This document shows, one piece after another, positions 1 to 7,872 of a stretch of DNA of 64,000 nucleotides. The position numbers and the translations under genes are program-made. Each line of letters opens with the position of its first letter. Position 1 is the stretch's first letter. The notes under the pieces are model-generated. The model ran no database searches and was not told the DNA's origin. It saw only the letters and a program-made list of their open reading frames with translations. This stretch comes from Streptomyces sp. R21 (GTDB taxonomy: Bacteria > Actinomycetota > Actinomycetes > Streptomycetales > Streptomycetaceae): NCBI RefSeq assembly GCF_041051975.1, contig NZ_CP163435.1, forward strand, positions 1 through 64,000, in the 5' to 3' direction.

Positions 1-4
1 ATTA

Positions 5-94
5 CCCGCCTCCGGCGGGGAGTTATGGAATTGGCCTCCGGCCATTCCATAACTTGCGTGCCTCCGGCACGAAAGGCGGGTGTGCCTCCGGCAC
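5..94. repeat. Cluster of TCC-loop hairpins
   Basis: Four short inverted repeats each close on the trinucleotide TCC: 5-19 (CCCGCC/GGCGGG), 22-53 (a longer stem with one bulge, GTTATGGAA/TTCCATAAC plus GGCC), 58-70 (GTGCC/GGCAC) and 82-94 (GTGCC/GGCAC). Together they would fold into a chain of stable hairpins in DNA or RNA. They may act as transcription terminators for a gene left of the window. No coding region was recognised here. Confidence 0.7.
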
Positions 95-178
95 GAAAAG
101 CGCTGGTTTTGTTTTGTGGGTGAGTAGTTGGGGTTTGAGTTGATGGGTTGTTATGTGTGTTGTACGGAGCTGGTTTTG

Positions 179-284
179 GGGAATCTCCGATTCCCTTAAA
201 AGCAGGGGGAATTGAATTGGTATTCCGTGTGAGATAAGTAAATCACGGAATACCCAGGAAAGGAAAGGGGCCCCTCCGGGGCCC
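179..284. repeat. Further inverted repeats, one operator-like
   Basis: Three perfect inverted repeats are visible. 179-195 is GGGAATC/GATTCCC around TCC. 219-254 has 11-bp arms (GGTATTCCGTG and CACGGAATACC) separated by 14 nt, the geometry of a dimeric-regulator operator or recombinase site. 268-284 is GGGCCCC/GGGGCCC around TCC. The first and third belong to the same TCC-loop family as the hairpins at the left edge. The middle one differs by its long spacer. Confidence 0.65.
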
Positions 285-311
285 AACTCCTTTCGGGGCA
301 AGGGATGTTGG

Positions 312-372
312 GCCGGTTTCCCCGGGGTGTAGGTCCTGCCTCCGGCAGGACCTACACCCCGGGGAAACCGGC
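312..372. terminator. Perfect 29-bp stem with TCC loop
   Basis: A perfect inverted repeat has 29-bp arms (312-340 and 344-372) and a 3-nt loop TCC at 341-343. No U-tract follows, but Streptomyces hairpin terminators often lack one. A terminator role is an inference; the dyad itself is read directly. It is the strongest hairpin noticed in the window. Confidence 0.7.
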
Positions 373-712
373 AGACCGAGGAGAAGGCAGGAGCAGACGC
401 AGCCCGAGAGACCGGCCGACCATCGGACCGCCCACACGGTCCACGGCCCCTCCGGGGCCCCACCGCAGAGCGCGGAGGCCCCGGCCGACGCGCAACACAC
501 CAACCCCGCCCCGATCCCCAACGCCGCCGCGCCACCCACGCCCGCACCCACCCCTTCTTTCTCATTCGGGCAGGGAGAGCGGCAGCAGAGGGGATGTCAG
601 CAACCCCAACCACAACCAACAGGCAGCCTGACCAGCGGCGTTCAAAGGCCGGCCCCAGGGGCGAGGTCAGGAGATGACGCAGGAGGTAGTGCAGGAGTTT
701 GCGCATGAGGTA
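373..712. other. Intergenic, no supported gene
   Basis: This stretch is Pro/Arg-rich in every frame, as expected for non-coding GC-rich DNA, and carries no convincing ribosome-binding site with an ORF. I see nothing else in it except one more GGCCCC-TCC-GGGGCC hairpin near 444-459. Confidence 0.5.
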
Positions 713-802
713 GTGCCACAGATCAGCATCCAGGTATTATGGAACTCGTCCGGAAGGGTTGGCCCCCGACCGGGCGTCGCCGAAGGTTCGTCAACAGAGA
801 GG
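713..802 (+). promoter_or_regulatory. Promoter plus conserved 5' leader, copy 1
   Basis: A TATTAT hexamer (735-740) lies 16 nt downstream of GTGCCA (713-718). From 733 to the ribosome-binding site at about 796-802 the sequence closely matches 1841-1910. That second copy precedes the DUF932 gene and has a better -35 (TTGCCC). The shared block of about 70 nt includes GGAACTCGTYCGGAAGGGTT. I infer a duplicated promoter with a conserved untranslated leader. Confidence 0.5.
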
Positions 803-809
803 TCTCAGC

Positions 810-1157
810 GTGGAAATCGTCATCACTGCAGGCAAGGTGACTTCCAGTACGGGCGAGATCAACACCCCTCAGGCCCAAAAGGCCCGCCGGATCGCAAACT
901 TCCTCCCGCGCCCGGAACTGCTCAGGGACGCTGTCATCGAGCACAACCAGGACGACAACACCACGTCGATTCGGTTCGACACCACGGCCGGTCCCGTTCG
1001 CATTCTTCTGCCGGTCGCTCAGGGGTTTGAGTTCCACATCATTCACGACAGCGACACCGGGCCCCGCATTCTCGGAACTTTCCGAGGCGCATCCCTTTCG
1101 GTGCGTGCCGTTGCATTCCGCATCAGCGAATTTCTGCGGACACGCGGACTGAAGTAG
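810..1157 (+). CDS. Hypothetical protein (115 aa)
   Basis: No family was recognised. The GTG at 810 is chosen because an AGAGAGG ribosome-binding site sits 7 nt upstream and the conserved leader ends exactly there; the frame stays open further upstream but without a start signal. The protein begins MEIVITAGKVTSSTGEINTP and is a small soluble polypeptide with alternating hydrophobic strands (IRFDTTAGPVRILLPV). It ends in a basic helix (AFRISEFLRTRGLK) and has no signal peptide or membrane segment. Its promoter/leader is shared with the DUF932 gene at 1918, so the two may be co-regulated. Confidence 0.6.
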   Translation: MEIVITAGKVTSSTGEINTPQAQKARRIANFLPRPELLRDAVIEHNQDDNTTSIRFDTTAGPVRILLPVAQGFEFHIIHDSDTGPRILGTFRGASLSVRAVAFRISEFLRTRGLK

Positions 1158-1225
1158 AAGGCAATTCCCGGGGGGTCCGGTTCACCGGGCCCCCCGGGCA
1201 ACCTCAGCCGAAGGGAAAAGTCACC

Positions 1226-1723
1226 GTGAGCGTGACAAGCATTGAGCCCGCCCACCGCGCCATTCCGGCGACCGAGGGTGAGCGAGAGCAGATGGAGGCC
1301 GCTTTCCAGGCCGCCCTAGACCTGCTCCCCGAGAACGCCGAATTCCCGTACGACGTACGCGAGTTGGCCCGGCCCTTGTTTGAGGCGGGATGGATCTCTG
1401 GCGTACGGACCGGACACACCGGGCCCGCGCTGACCGACGTGCCGTTGCCTCCCCACACGTTCGGTACGGCATTAAGCAACCTGTCCGCCGCCATGCACGC
1501 GGACAGCGGAGCCAGCATCGGGCAGTTGGTCAGTTATCACGGTTCGCAGGAGCGCGCGCACGGGCGGTACTGGGTGACGCGCATTGAGCGCGAACTGGAC
1601 CTCCGGGGACGAGAGTCCGTGCTCTACCGCCTCAGCGAGTACAGGAACGGCGCGTTCATCACCGCACTGACCGGAGTCCACACGTGGAGCGTCACGGCCC
1701 TGCCGCAGCACTGGCAGCGGTAG
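1226..1723 (+). CDS. Hypothetical protein (165 aa)
   Basis: A cytosolic protein of unknown function starts at GTG 1226 behind a GAAGGGAAA ribosome-binding site. The N-terminal half is helical and acidic (EREQMEAAFQAALDLLPENAEF). The C-terminal half looks like beta strands (HGRYWVTRIERELDLRGRESVLYRL). It follows the 810 gene on the same strand with a 68-nt gap, so it could share that transcript. No catalytic motif is visible. Confidence 0.6.
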   Translation: MSVTSIEPAHRAIPATEGEREQMEAAFQAALDLLPENAEFPYDVRELARPLFEAGWISGVRTGHTGPALTDVPLPPHTFGTALSNLSAAMHADSGASIGQLVSYHGSQERAHGRYWVTRIERELDLRGRESVLYRLSEYRNGAFITALTGVHTWSVTALPQHWQR

Positions 1724-1820
1724 GCCCGCCCCGTTCGGCAGGAACGGCACAAGCCGCCGCAGCCGTAACCACAAGTCAGCAGGCCGCCCTGGGGGTGGGG
1801 CGCACCGGAGAGTTAATTGG

Positions 1821-1910
1821 TTGCCCCATCCTCGGAGTTAGGTATTATGGAACTCGTTCGGAAGGGTTGGCCCCCTACCGGACGCGCCGAGAGTTCGTCA
1901 CCAGAAGGGA
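1821..1910 (+). promoter_or_regulatory. Promoter plus conserved 5' leader, copy 2
   Basis: TTGCCC (1821-1826) and TATTAT (1843-1848) are separated by 16 nt, a good vegetative-type promoter. The region 1841-1910 repeats 733-802 with scattered substitutions and ends at the GAAGGGA ribosome-binding site of the DUF932 gene. TTGCCC/TATTAT with identical spacing recurs at 6255-6282. A regulatory function for the leader is inferred from its conservation. Confidence 0.55.
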
Positions 1911-1917
1911 AGCCCAA

Positions 1918-2919
1918 GTGGCTCACGAGATCGAGCAGTTCACCGACGGCACCGCCGCTTTCGCGTCCGCCAACACGAGCGCCTGGCACAAGCTCGGCAC
2001 CGTCACCGATGGCGCGATGACCGCCGAGGAGGCCATGCACCTCGCGTCGCTGTCCGGCTGGAACGTGCGACTCCTCCCCCTCACCGCGACCGAGATCACG
2101 CCCGAGGGCACCACGCCCGTGGAGGTCTCGCAGCACTTCGCGACCGCGCGCACACACCCGAAGACCGGCCGCACGCAGACCCTCGGAGTGGTCGGCAGCG
2201 ACTACCACCCCGTGCAGAACGAGGAGCACGCCGAGTTCCTCAACCTGCTGGCCGACGAGTCCGGCGCGCACTTCGAAACTGCCGGATCGCTCAGGGACGG
2301 CCGTGGGGTGTTCCTGACCATGAGGATGCCGCAGGGCCTCACGATCGGCGGGAACGACGACATAGATCTGTACATCGCGGCGTCCAACAGCCACGACGGA
2401 GGCAGCGCGTTCCGGATCATCGTGACGCCGGTCCGGGTCGTGTGCGCGAACACCCTGCGCGCAGCCATCCACGGGGCCCGCTCCTCGTTCGTGGTCCGCC
2501 ACACCGCCGGAGCCAAGGCCCGGATCTCGCAGGCCCGCAGTGCGCTCGGTCTGACGTTCCGGTACGCCGAGGAGTTCGAGAAGGCCGCACAGCGCATGAT
2601 CGAGGCTGAGATGACGCTCAACGAGCTGCGCTCGGTCGTCGACGAGCTCTGGCCGCTCAAGACGGACAGCCCCCGCGCCAAGACCAACCAGCGCCAGCGC
2701 TGGGGGGCGATCTCGAATCTGTTCGAGCACGCCGACACCCAGGCCGGTATCCGGGGCACGCGGTGGGCCGGTTACAACGCGCTCACCGAGTTCGCCAACC
2801 ACGTTGCCCCGGCCCAGGGCAAGACCGACGCCGAGAAGGCGGAGGCCCGCGCCGAGCGGGTCATCAGCGGAGCGGCGAACGACCTGATGGAGAAGGCATT
2901 CGCCCTCACCACGGTCTGA
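1918..2919 (+). CDS. DUF932 family plasmid/phage protein
   Basis: This 333-aa protein matches the DUF932 (phage/plasmid-like TIGR03299) family. Visible family traits are the N-terminal AWHKLGTV segment, the central GGNDDIDLYIAASNSHDGGSAF and VRVVCANTLRAA, and a helical C-terminal half. The start is GTG 1918, with GAAGGGA 7 nt upstream. The family is frequent on mobile elements and in phages; its biochemical role is not established. It probably acts in the cytoplasm. The gene has its own promoter with a conserved leader. Confidence 0.85.
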   Translation: MAHEIEQFTDGTAAFASANTSAWHKLGTVTDGAMTAEEAMHLASLSGWNVRLLPLTATEITPEGTTPVEVSQHFATARTHPKTGRTQTLGVVGSDYHPVQNEEHAEFLNLLADESGAHFETAGSLRDGRGVFLTMRMPQGLTIGGNDDIDLYIAASNSHDGGSAFRIIVTPVRVVCANTLRAAIHGARSSFVVRHTAGAKARISQARSALGLTFRYAEEFEKAAQRMIEAEMTLNELRSVVDELWPLKTDSPRAKTNQRQRWGAISNLFEHADTQAGIRGTRWAGYNALTEFANHVAPAQGKTDAEKAEARAERVISGAANDLMEKAFALTTV

Positions 2920-3442
2920 CCCCCTGAACGCCGGGCGGGTGCCCCGACTCCCCCACGGGTGCCCGCCCGGCCCCCGCAGGCCCGCAGAGGGCGCCCCGCC
3001 CGAGCGCGGAGCGCTCCCCGGCCCGCCCCCTGCCGTGTGGCGGCAGCGGAGCAGACCGCGCGCCAAGAACACGGCCGCCGCTTCCTGCGCCCAGGCCGCG
3101 TCGGCGGATGCCCAGCAGCTCGACACCCACCGCCCTCCCACCGCCCTGCGGAAGGCCATTCCCGCGCGCAGCCCGGCCCCACACGTCGCCCCGCTGGAGC
3201 CACCGTGGCCGAGCCCGCAGCCCGACCAGCCCGCCCCGCGCCGACCGCCGTACCCCGGAGACGAAGCGATCACGGCCGCCGTACGGCCGTGCGAGGGCAG
3301 CTCAGCGCCCGTCTGCCCGCGCATACCCCGCTCCGTTCCTGCCGGACCCGTCCGTCACCGGCTGAGGCCACCGCCCGGCCCCGGCGAAGGCCGGGCCGCC
3401 CGCCAACTCCCCATTCCTGTACGCCCTGTGAGGAGACACTCT
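2920..3442 (+). other. Intergenic/leader region, no supported gene
   Basis: These 523 nt are open in the frame of the following gene but translate to Pro/Arg-rich low-information sequence without homologous-looking segments. The following gene has a clear internal start at 3443. I treat the stretch as untranslated. Confidence 0.45.
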
Positions 3443-4462
3443 GTGATCACCATCGCCACCCCGTCCGGCACCGTCCGCGCCGTTGCGTCCGAGGCGGACA
3501 CCACCGGCAGCGTGCTCTACACCCTCACCGGTGCCGCCCGGGGAACCGTCCACGTGACCGCGACCCACAGCCCCGCCCGGTGGGATCAGTTCGACGCCGT
3601 CCGGGCCAGTCTCGGATCCGCCAGCGCCGTACGCGCGCTGCCCGCCGAGCCGCTCGTGCGCATCCGCGGCCGCGCCTATCAGGGCAGCACAGTCCGGGTC
3701 CTGGCCCACTGCGCCGATGTGCCCTGGGGGTGGCAGGGACCGGTGTCCCTGGTCGACACCGACGGCCGCCCCGCACCCGAGCAGGCAGCCCGGACGCTGA
3801 CCTCCATCCTGCGCGCGTGCGCCGCCGACTACGCCGCGCGCAGCGACTTCGCACGCCTCCAGCACACGGCCCGATGCCACGGCACCCCGCAGCTGCTGAG
3901 GTGGCTGGACGCCATGATCTCGTACGCGGAACGGGCACAGGACCGCTACCGGCAGGATGCCGAGGCCCACCGGATCCAGGCCACCCGCAGTCTCGCCGCC
4001 TGGTGGACGCTGGCCCGCTGGTTCACCGACCGCCCGCACCCCGTGCTCGCGCTCCTGCTGCTGCCGCACCGCGAGAGCCTCGCCCACCGCGCCGAGTACC
4101 TGCCGCAATGGGCCGCGATCAGCGCGCGTGCAGCCGACGCCGAGGCGCGCCGCCTGGCGCACTTCCGGTCCGAGTACGAGGGGTTGGCCCGGCCCGCCGG
4201 GCCGGAGAAGCGGGACCGCCCGTACTTCGTGGTCGGGCAGTGGCAAGGCGGGGACGACGTCGACATCTGGCACGTGGAAGAAGCCCCCGCCGATCCAGAG
4301 GAACGGGCCGATCTGTGCGAGGAGTACCGCGAGGACGCCGACAACGCGTTCGGGAGCATCGAGATCGTCTACGCCGCCAGCCCGGAAGCCGCAGCCGACA
4401 AGGCCCGCCAGGAGGCACGCGAGACCAGCGAGCGCATCCACCGCGAGGTCACCCGCCCGTAG
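3443..4462 (+). CDS. Hypothetical protein (339 aa)
   Basis: Start GTG 3443 has a strong AGGAGA ribosome-binding site 6 nt upstream. The N-terminal 120 residues look like a beta-rich domain (MITIATPSGTVRAVASEADT, RGRAYQGSTVRVL). A long helical middle follows (SYAERAQDRYRQDAEAHRIQ) with Trp-rich helices. The acidic C-terminal region contains YFVVGQWQGGDDVDIWHVEE and a final helix (PEAAADKARQEARETSERI). No known catalytic signature was recognised. It lies in a same-strand run of small plasmid-type genes. Confidence 0.65.
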   Translation: MITIATPSGTVRAVASEADTTGSVLYTLTGAARGTVHVTATHSPARWDQFDAVRASLGSASAVRALPAEPLVRIRGRAYQGSTVRVLAHCADVPWGWQGPVSLVDTDGRPAPEQAARTLTSILRACAADYAARSDFARLQHTARCHGTPQLLRWLDAMISYAERAQDRYRQDAEAHRIQATRSLAAWWTLARWFTDRPHPVLALLLLPHRESLAHRAEYLPQWAAISARAADAEARRLAHFRSEYEGLARPAGPEKRDRPYFVVGQWQGGDDVDIWHVEEAPADPEERADLCEEYREDADNAFGSIEIVYAASPEAAADKARQEARETSERIHREVTRP

Positions 4463-4536
4463 GACGGCCGCTCCCCGGGGCGGCCCACTGCCAGGCCGCC
4501 CCGGGCCCCGCCCCTGATCACGAGGAGAGATGACCC

Positions 4537-4830
4537 ATGGCAACGTTCGCCCACGCCACCCCGCAACGCTGCGCCGACCTCGGCCGCGCCCTCACCGCCG
4601 CCGGCCTCGCCTGGAGCGACAACGGCCGCCAGGACGCACCGCAGTACCTCACCTACACCGTCACCGACCCGCACGGCCGCACATGGCGGATCAGCCCGGC
4701 CACCAACTTCCAGATCTCGCCGTCCAGTCCGGGGCAGATCTGGGCGGCCACCTGCGGAGCGCTGATGACGACCACGCCGGTCCTGTCCGCCCGCGCCGTG
4801 GCGCAGCGCATCAAGGACGTCCCGGCATGA
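4537..4830 (+). CDS. Small hypothetical protein (97 aa)
   Basis: The ATG at 4537 follows an AGGAGAG ribosome-binding site. The 97-aa product has an N-terminal helix (CADLGRALTAAGLAW), a central strand pair (YLTYTVTDPHGRTWRISPA) and a C-terminal helix. Its stop overlaps the ATG of the next gene, so the pair is translationally coupled. Function unknown. Confidence 0.65.
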   Translation: MATFAHATPQRCADLGRALTAAGLAWSDNGRQDAPQYLTYTVTDPHGRTWRISPATNFQISPSSPGQIWAATCGALMTTTPVLSARAVAQRIKDVPA

Positions 4831-5006
4831 GCATCCCACCGCCGCCCTTTGAGCCCGCGGACTTCGACGAGCGCTGCGAGACCTGCCACGCCCCGCCGGG
4901 ACAGCTCTGCCAGGCCTGGTGCGACACCGGATACACCGCCGAGGACGCCCGCGCCGACGCCGAGCGCCACGACGCCCACCGCGATGCCAAGCCCCCTGCG
5001 CCGTAG
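4827..5006 (+). CDS. Small zinc-finger-like protein (59 aa)
   Basis: This gene starts in an ATGA overlap with the preceding stop. The short product carries CETCHAPPGQLCQAWC, a CxxC plus CxxxC pattern like the small zinc-binding proteins common in actinobacterial plasmids. The rest is acidic and helical (EDARADAERHDAHRDA). Metal binding is inferred from cysteine spacing only. It likely works with, or is co-regulated with, its upstream neighbour. Confidence 0.6.
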   Translation: MSIPPPPFEPADFDERCETCHAPPGQLCQAWCDTGYTAEDARADAERHDAHRDAKPPAP

Positions 5007-5054
5007 GCGCACCGCCCCAAGTCCCCAGCCCTCTTCCCGAAAGAAAGGCCCCTC

Positions 5055-6215
5055 ATGGACCTGTCCACCCCCGCTGGCCTTGAGTCCCTCGCGCGCGCGG
5101 TTGCCGAGCAGCTCGGCGCCGACCGCACCGAGCAGGACAGCGACAGCGGCCGCATGCGGATCATCTACGCCGACGGCCGCGCCCTGGAGTTCGCCCTCAA
5201 CCGCCATCGCACCCGGATCACCGTCACCGCGGTCCTGCCCGAACAGGCCGCCGTGCACGGCATCGGCGTCAAGCCGATCACCATCAGCACACTCCCCCAG
5301 CCCCGCCCCACCGAGGCCCGCGCCACGGCCGCGGCCCGGCACACGGTCGGCCACATCCGCCGACGGCTGCTGCCTGCACACACCGCCGCACTGGCCCAGC
5401 TGCGCGAGCACACCGCCCCGCAACCGGCCACGCTCCAACGCGCCGACACCGCCCTCGCCGGATTCCTCGACCGCCCCCAGGGCGCGGTGGCCATCTCCGA
5501 ACAGCCCGTACGCCGCCCGCTGGGGTGGAGCGACCGGTGCGCCGTCGCCTGGTGGCACACCCTCGACGGGCCCTCCCGCGCCGTGGCACCGTTCCTGGCC
5601 GACACCCTGCGCCGAGCCGGACTGGCGACGACGGAGCCCCACGGCAGCGGCTACGTGTTCTTCGCCGAACCCCCGGCCGAGCCCTCCGACACCCGCTTCC
5701 GCATCGCCCCTGCCACCGGAGGCGAAGAGTGGGACCTCGTCGACGAGTTCACCGGCGCCTGCGCGCGCACGTACGGCGACCGGGAATGGGCCCTCGCAAT
5801 CGCCGACGGCGCGAACAGAGAAGAGGACGCCGCCCGGCGCGCCAAGGTCGTGTCCATGAACCTGCCGGGGATGTCGCATGACCTGATCGAAGAGGAGCGA
5901 TTCCGTGCTCTGGCTGTGGAGTTGGCGACCGCCGGACACATGCCCTACGGCCTGAGCGACGTCGACTACACCCAGACACCGGGATTCCACATCTTTCCCA
6001 GCCCGCAGCCGGGTGCGGCCAAGGTGGCACGACTGCTGGAGCCCTGGGGGTCGATCCGGCCCGGTGCCCGCCTGGAGGCACCCGACCGCGAAGTCGAGCG
6101 CCACGACAAGGACATGGAGACCTACGCACGCCTCCTGACCAAGCCCGGCCGGACCGTGGCCGTCAGGACGGACGGCATCCACGTCACGCACAACAGCCCA
6201 CCTACCAGGCCCTGA
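5055..6215 (+). CDS. Hypothetical protein (386 aa)
   Basis: ATG 5055 is preceded by GAAAGAAAGG. The N-terminal 80 residues form an alpha/beta module (LARAVAEQLGADRTEQ, MRIIYADGRALEFALN). A helical central region follows, then a second alpha/beta module containing WDLVDEFTGACARTYGDREW. The C-terminus contains PGFHIFPSPQPGAAKVARLL. No enzyme motif, signal peptide or membrane segment is evident. It is the last gene before the third TTGCCC/TATTAT promoter. Confidence 0.65.
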   Translation: MDLSTPAGLESLARAVAEQLGADRTEQDSDSGRMRIIYADGRALEFALNRHRTRITVTAVLPEQAAVHGIGVKPITISTLPQPRPTEARATAAARHTVGHIRRRLLPAHTAALAQLREHTAPQPATLQRADTALAGFLDRPQGAVAISEQPVRRPLGWSDRCAVAWWHTLDGPSRAVAPFLADTLRRAGLATTEPHGSGYVFFAEPPAEPSDTRFRIAPATGGEEWDLVDEFTGACARTYGDREWALAIADGANREEDAARRAKVVSMNLPGMSHDLIEEERFRALAVELATAGHMPYGLSDVDYTQTPGFHIFPSPQPGAAKVARLLEPWGSIRPGARLEAPDREVERHDKDMETYARLLTKPGRTVAVRTDGIHVTHNSPPTRP

Positions 6216-6254
6216 TCGACGCGTTCGGGGATGAGGCAGCGCTGAGAAATCCGG

Positions 6255-6282
6255 TTGCCCCATCCCCTCATTTAAGTATTAT
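6255..6282 (+). promoter_or_regulatory. TTGCCC/TATTAT promoter, copy 3
   Basis: TTGCCC (6255-6260) and TATTAT (6277-6282) have the same 16-nt spacing as at 1821-1848 and are followed by ATGGAACTTG. Only the core and a few downstream bases are conserved here, unlike the longer leaders at 733 and 1841. It would drive the gene at 6357. Confidence 0.5.
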
Positions 6283-6356
6283 GGAACTTGCCGCACTGAA
6301 TCACCCGCCGCCCCAGAGGAGGGCGGCGGGAGCCAGCTTCACCGAGGAGGCGGAAC

Positions 6357-6758
6357 GTGACCGGTTCACCGACGCACGACCCCAACGCCGAGGAAGAGGT
6401 GGCGACGGCCCCACTCGCCCGGCTGCGCGCAGCAGGCATCCGCTGCCTGTCCTGGCGCGACAGCGCTGGCACCTACATCTGCATCCCGCTCGCCGACGGC
6501 GCCGAGGTCACCTTCAGCGGCACCGCCGCCGACCAGGGCGACATACGGGGCCACGACGTCAGCACCCACCACCCGATCCGGGAGCACGAGAGCTGGCAGG
6601 CATGCCTGAACAACACCGACGGCGGCTGCGACGTGCTCTACGACTCCTGCACGCAGGACCTCCCGTACGAGGAGGACACCGCCGCGCTGGTCGCCGTCAT
6701 CCTCGCCTGCGCCCGCGAGCATGGCGGTGCCGACCGAACCGGCGACCCCGACAACTGA
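6357..6758 (+). CDS. Hypothetical protein (133 aa)
   Basis: GTG 6357 lies behind a GAGGAGGCGG ribosome-binding site. The product is small, acidic and soluble. It has an alpha/beta N-terminal half (LARLRAAGIRCLSWRDSAGT) and four cysteines in its C-terminal half (within ESWQACLNNTDGGCDVLYDS and in VILACAREH). The pattern does not match a standard zinc finger. It is preceded by the third copy of the shared promoter. Function unknown. Confidence 0.6.
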   Translation: MTGSPTHDPNAEEEVATAPLARLRAAGIRCLSWRDSAGTYICIPLADGAEVTFSGTAADQGDIRGHDVSTHHPIREHESWQACLNNTDGGCDVLYDSCTQDLPYEEDTAALVAVILACAREHGGADRTGDPDN

Positions 6759-6850
6759 CCGGTCCAGCTGCGTCGCCAGGCACTCGAACCCGTTCCCGGC
6801 CGGGCGTGCCAGCGCCCGGCCCCTCACCTCACAGGAGAAGGGACACACTC

Positions 6851-7201
6851 ATACCCACCCTTGCCGAGGGTCGCGCCTTCATCAGCGGACTGCCCGACAC
6901 CGCGTCCGTCGCCGTCGTCCAGGAGGCGGCCGCCGCGCGCCTGATCTAACTGGACGCCGACAAGCGCCCGATCAGCACCACGATCACCCCGGCCTGCCTG
7001 CGCCGACTGACCGGGACCGTCCATCAGCCCAACCGCACCGGCAGCCGGTTCGACTTCCTGCTGGACGAGGACTCCACCGACCAGCTGCGCCGGGACCCAA
7101 GCAACGCCCGGTTCCGCATCGCGGACGACGAGACACGGTGCCGGATCGCCAAGGTCCCGGCCTCGTGCATCGAACTCACGGACACATCATCCCGCCCCTA
7201 G
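6851..7201 (+). pseudogene. Degraded small gene: lost start and in-frame TAA
   Basis: An AGGAGAAGGG ribosome-binding site (about 6832-6842) is followed 8 nt later by ATA at 6851, where a start would be expected. The frame reads coherently (PTLAEGRAFISGLPDTASVA) to a TAA at 6947-6949. It then continues in the same frame (LDADKRPISTTITPACLRRL, FRIADDETRCRIAKVP) to the TAG at 7199-7201. A changed start codon plus an internal nonsense codon indicate a dead gene. The parent family is not recognised. Confidence 0.5.
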
Positions 7202-7265
7202 CCCACCGGTCCGTGCAGTGCAATGAGCACTGCCCGGACCCTCCCCACCGAACCCGAGGTCCGCC

Positions 7266-7745
7266 ATGTCTCCCAACAACCCCGCGTCCAGCCCCGACAG
7301 CAGCGTGACCGGGCCGCCCACCGCCGACGAGCCACCCACGACCTCCCAGCTGCCGACCGCCCCACCCGCTCTGTGGGCGCCGCTGGCCGACGTCCTCCAG
7401 GCCCTGCATCACGCCGGTGAAGCCCCGCAGTTGGAGGGTGCGCACGACTGGCGGCTCCAGCCGACCGACCACACCCCGGGCATCCGCCGCACACCGGAAC
7501 ACGGCGCCTGGCAGCGCATGGTCGAGTGGAACACCGACGGCACATGCCGCTGGACCGCGGTCCAGGGCGGCATCTGGCAGTGGCCAGGAGCCGCACAGCT
7601 GAGGGCGGTCGAGGCGCTGGCTGCCAAGGTCCGCACCCTGCTGGAGCACGACGAGGCCTACGCCAACGGCGACCCGACCATCTCCGGAACAGATCTGAAC
7701 AGCGACGCCTGGGACCTGCTCAAGGAAGTCGAGCGCATCGTCTGA
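7266..7745 (+). CDS. Hypothetical protein (159 aa)
   Basis: ATG 7266 begins a protein with a Pro/Thr/Ser-rich N-terminal tail of about 35 residues. A compact domain follows, containing LWAPLADVLQALHHAGEAPQ, WQRMVEWNTDGTCRWTAVQG and a C-terminal helix. The Trp-rich centre suggests a small beta-sheet domain. Function unknown. It ends just before the insertion complex that begins at 7873. Confidence 0.6.
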   Translation: MSPNNPASSPDSSVTGPPTADEPPTTSQLPTAPPALWAPLADVLQALHHAGEAPQLEGAHDWRLQPTDHTPGIRRTPEHGAWQRMVEWNTDGTCRWTAVQGGIWQWPGAAQLRAVEALAAKVRTLLEHDEAYANGDPTISGTDLNSDAWDLLKEVERIV

Positions 7746-7841
7746 CCCTGGCCGCCCGGGCGGATCACCGCGGTCCCTGCCGCTCCGCCCTGGCGCCGCC
7801 CCCCTTCTTCGAGCAATTCCCCGGAAGGGAACGTGATTTCG

Positions 7842-7872
7842 ATGACCGCGCCGATACCCGTGCGCTGCTTAG
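7842..7872 (+). pseudogene. Start of a small ORF split by the double insertion
   Basis: An ATG at 7842 (or the in-frame GTG at 7833), close to a GGAAGGGA ribosome-binding site, reads MTAPIPVRCL up to CTTAG (7868-7872). If both insertions and their extra CTTAG copies are removed, the frame continues at 11924 as GRSLVGGLLVP and stops in a TGA. That TGA overlaps the ATG of the gene at 11955. The reconstruction explains the insertion site. The ancestral peptide would be only about 21 residues, so it may have been a leader peptide. Confidence 0.45.

Noticed and set aside
5..372. Linear replicon telomere
   Set aside because: The hairpins use TCC loops, not the GCGNAGC-type loops of known Streptomyces telomeres, and nothing shows that the window edge is a physical end.
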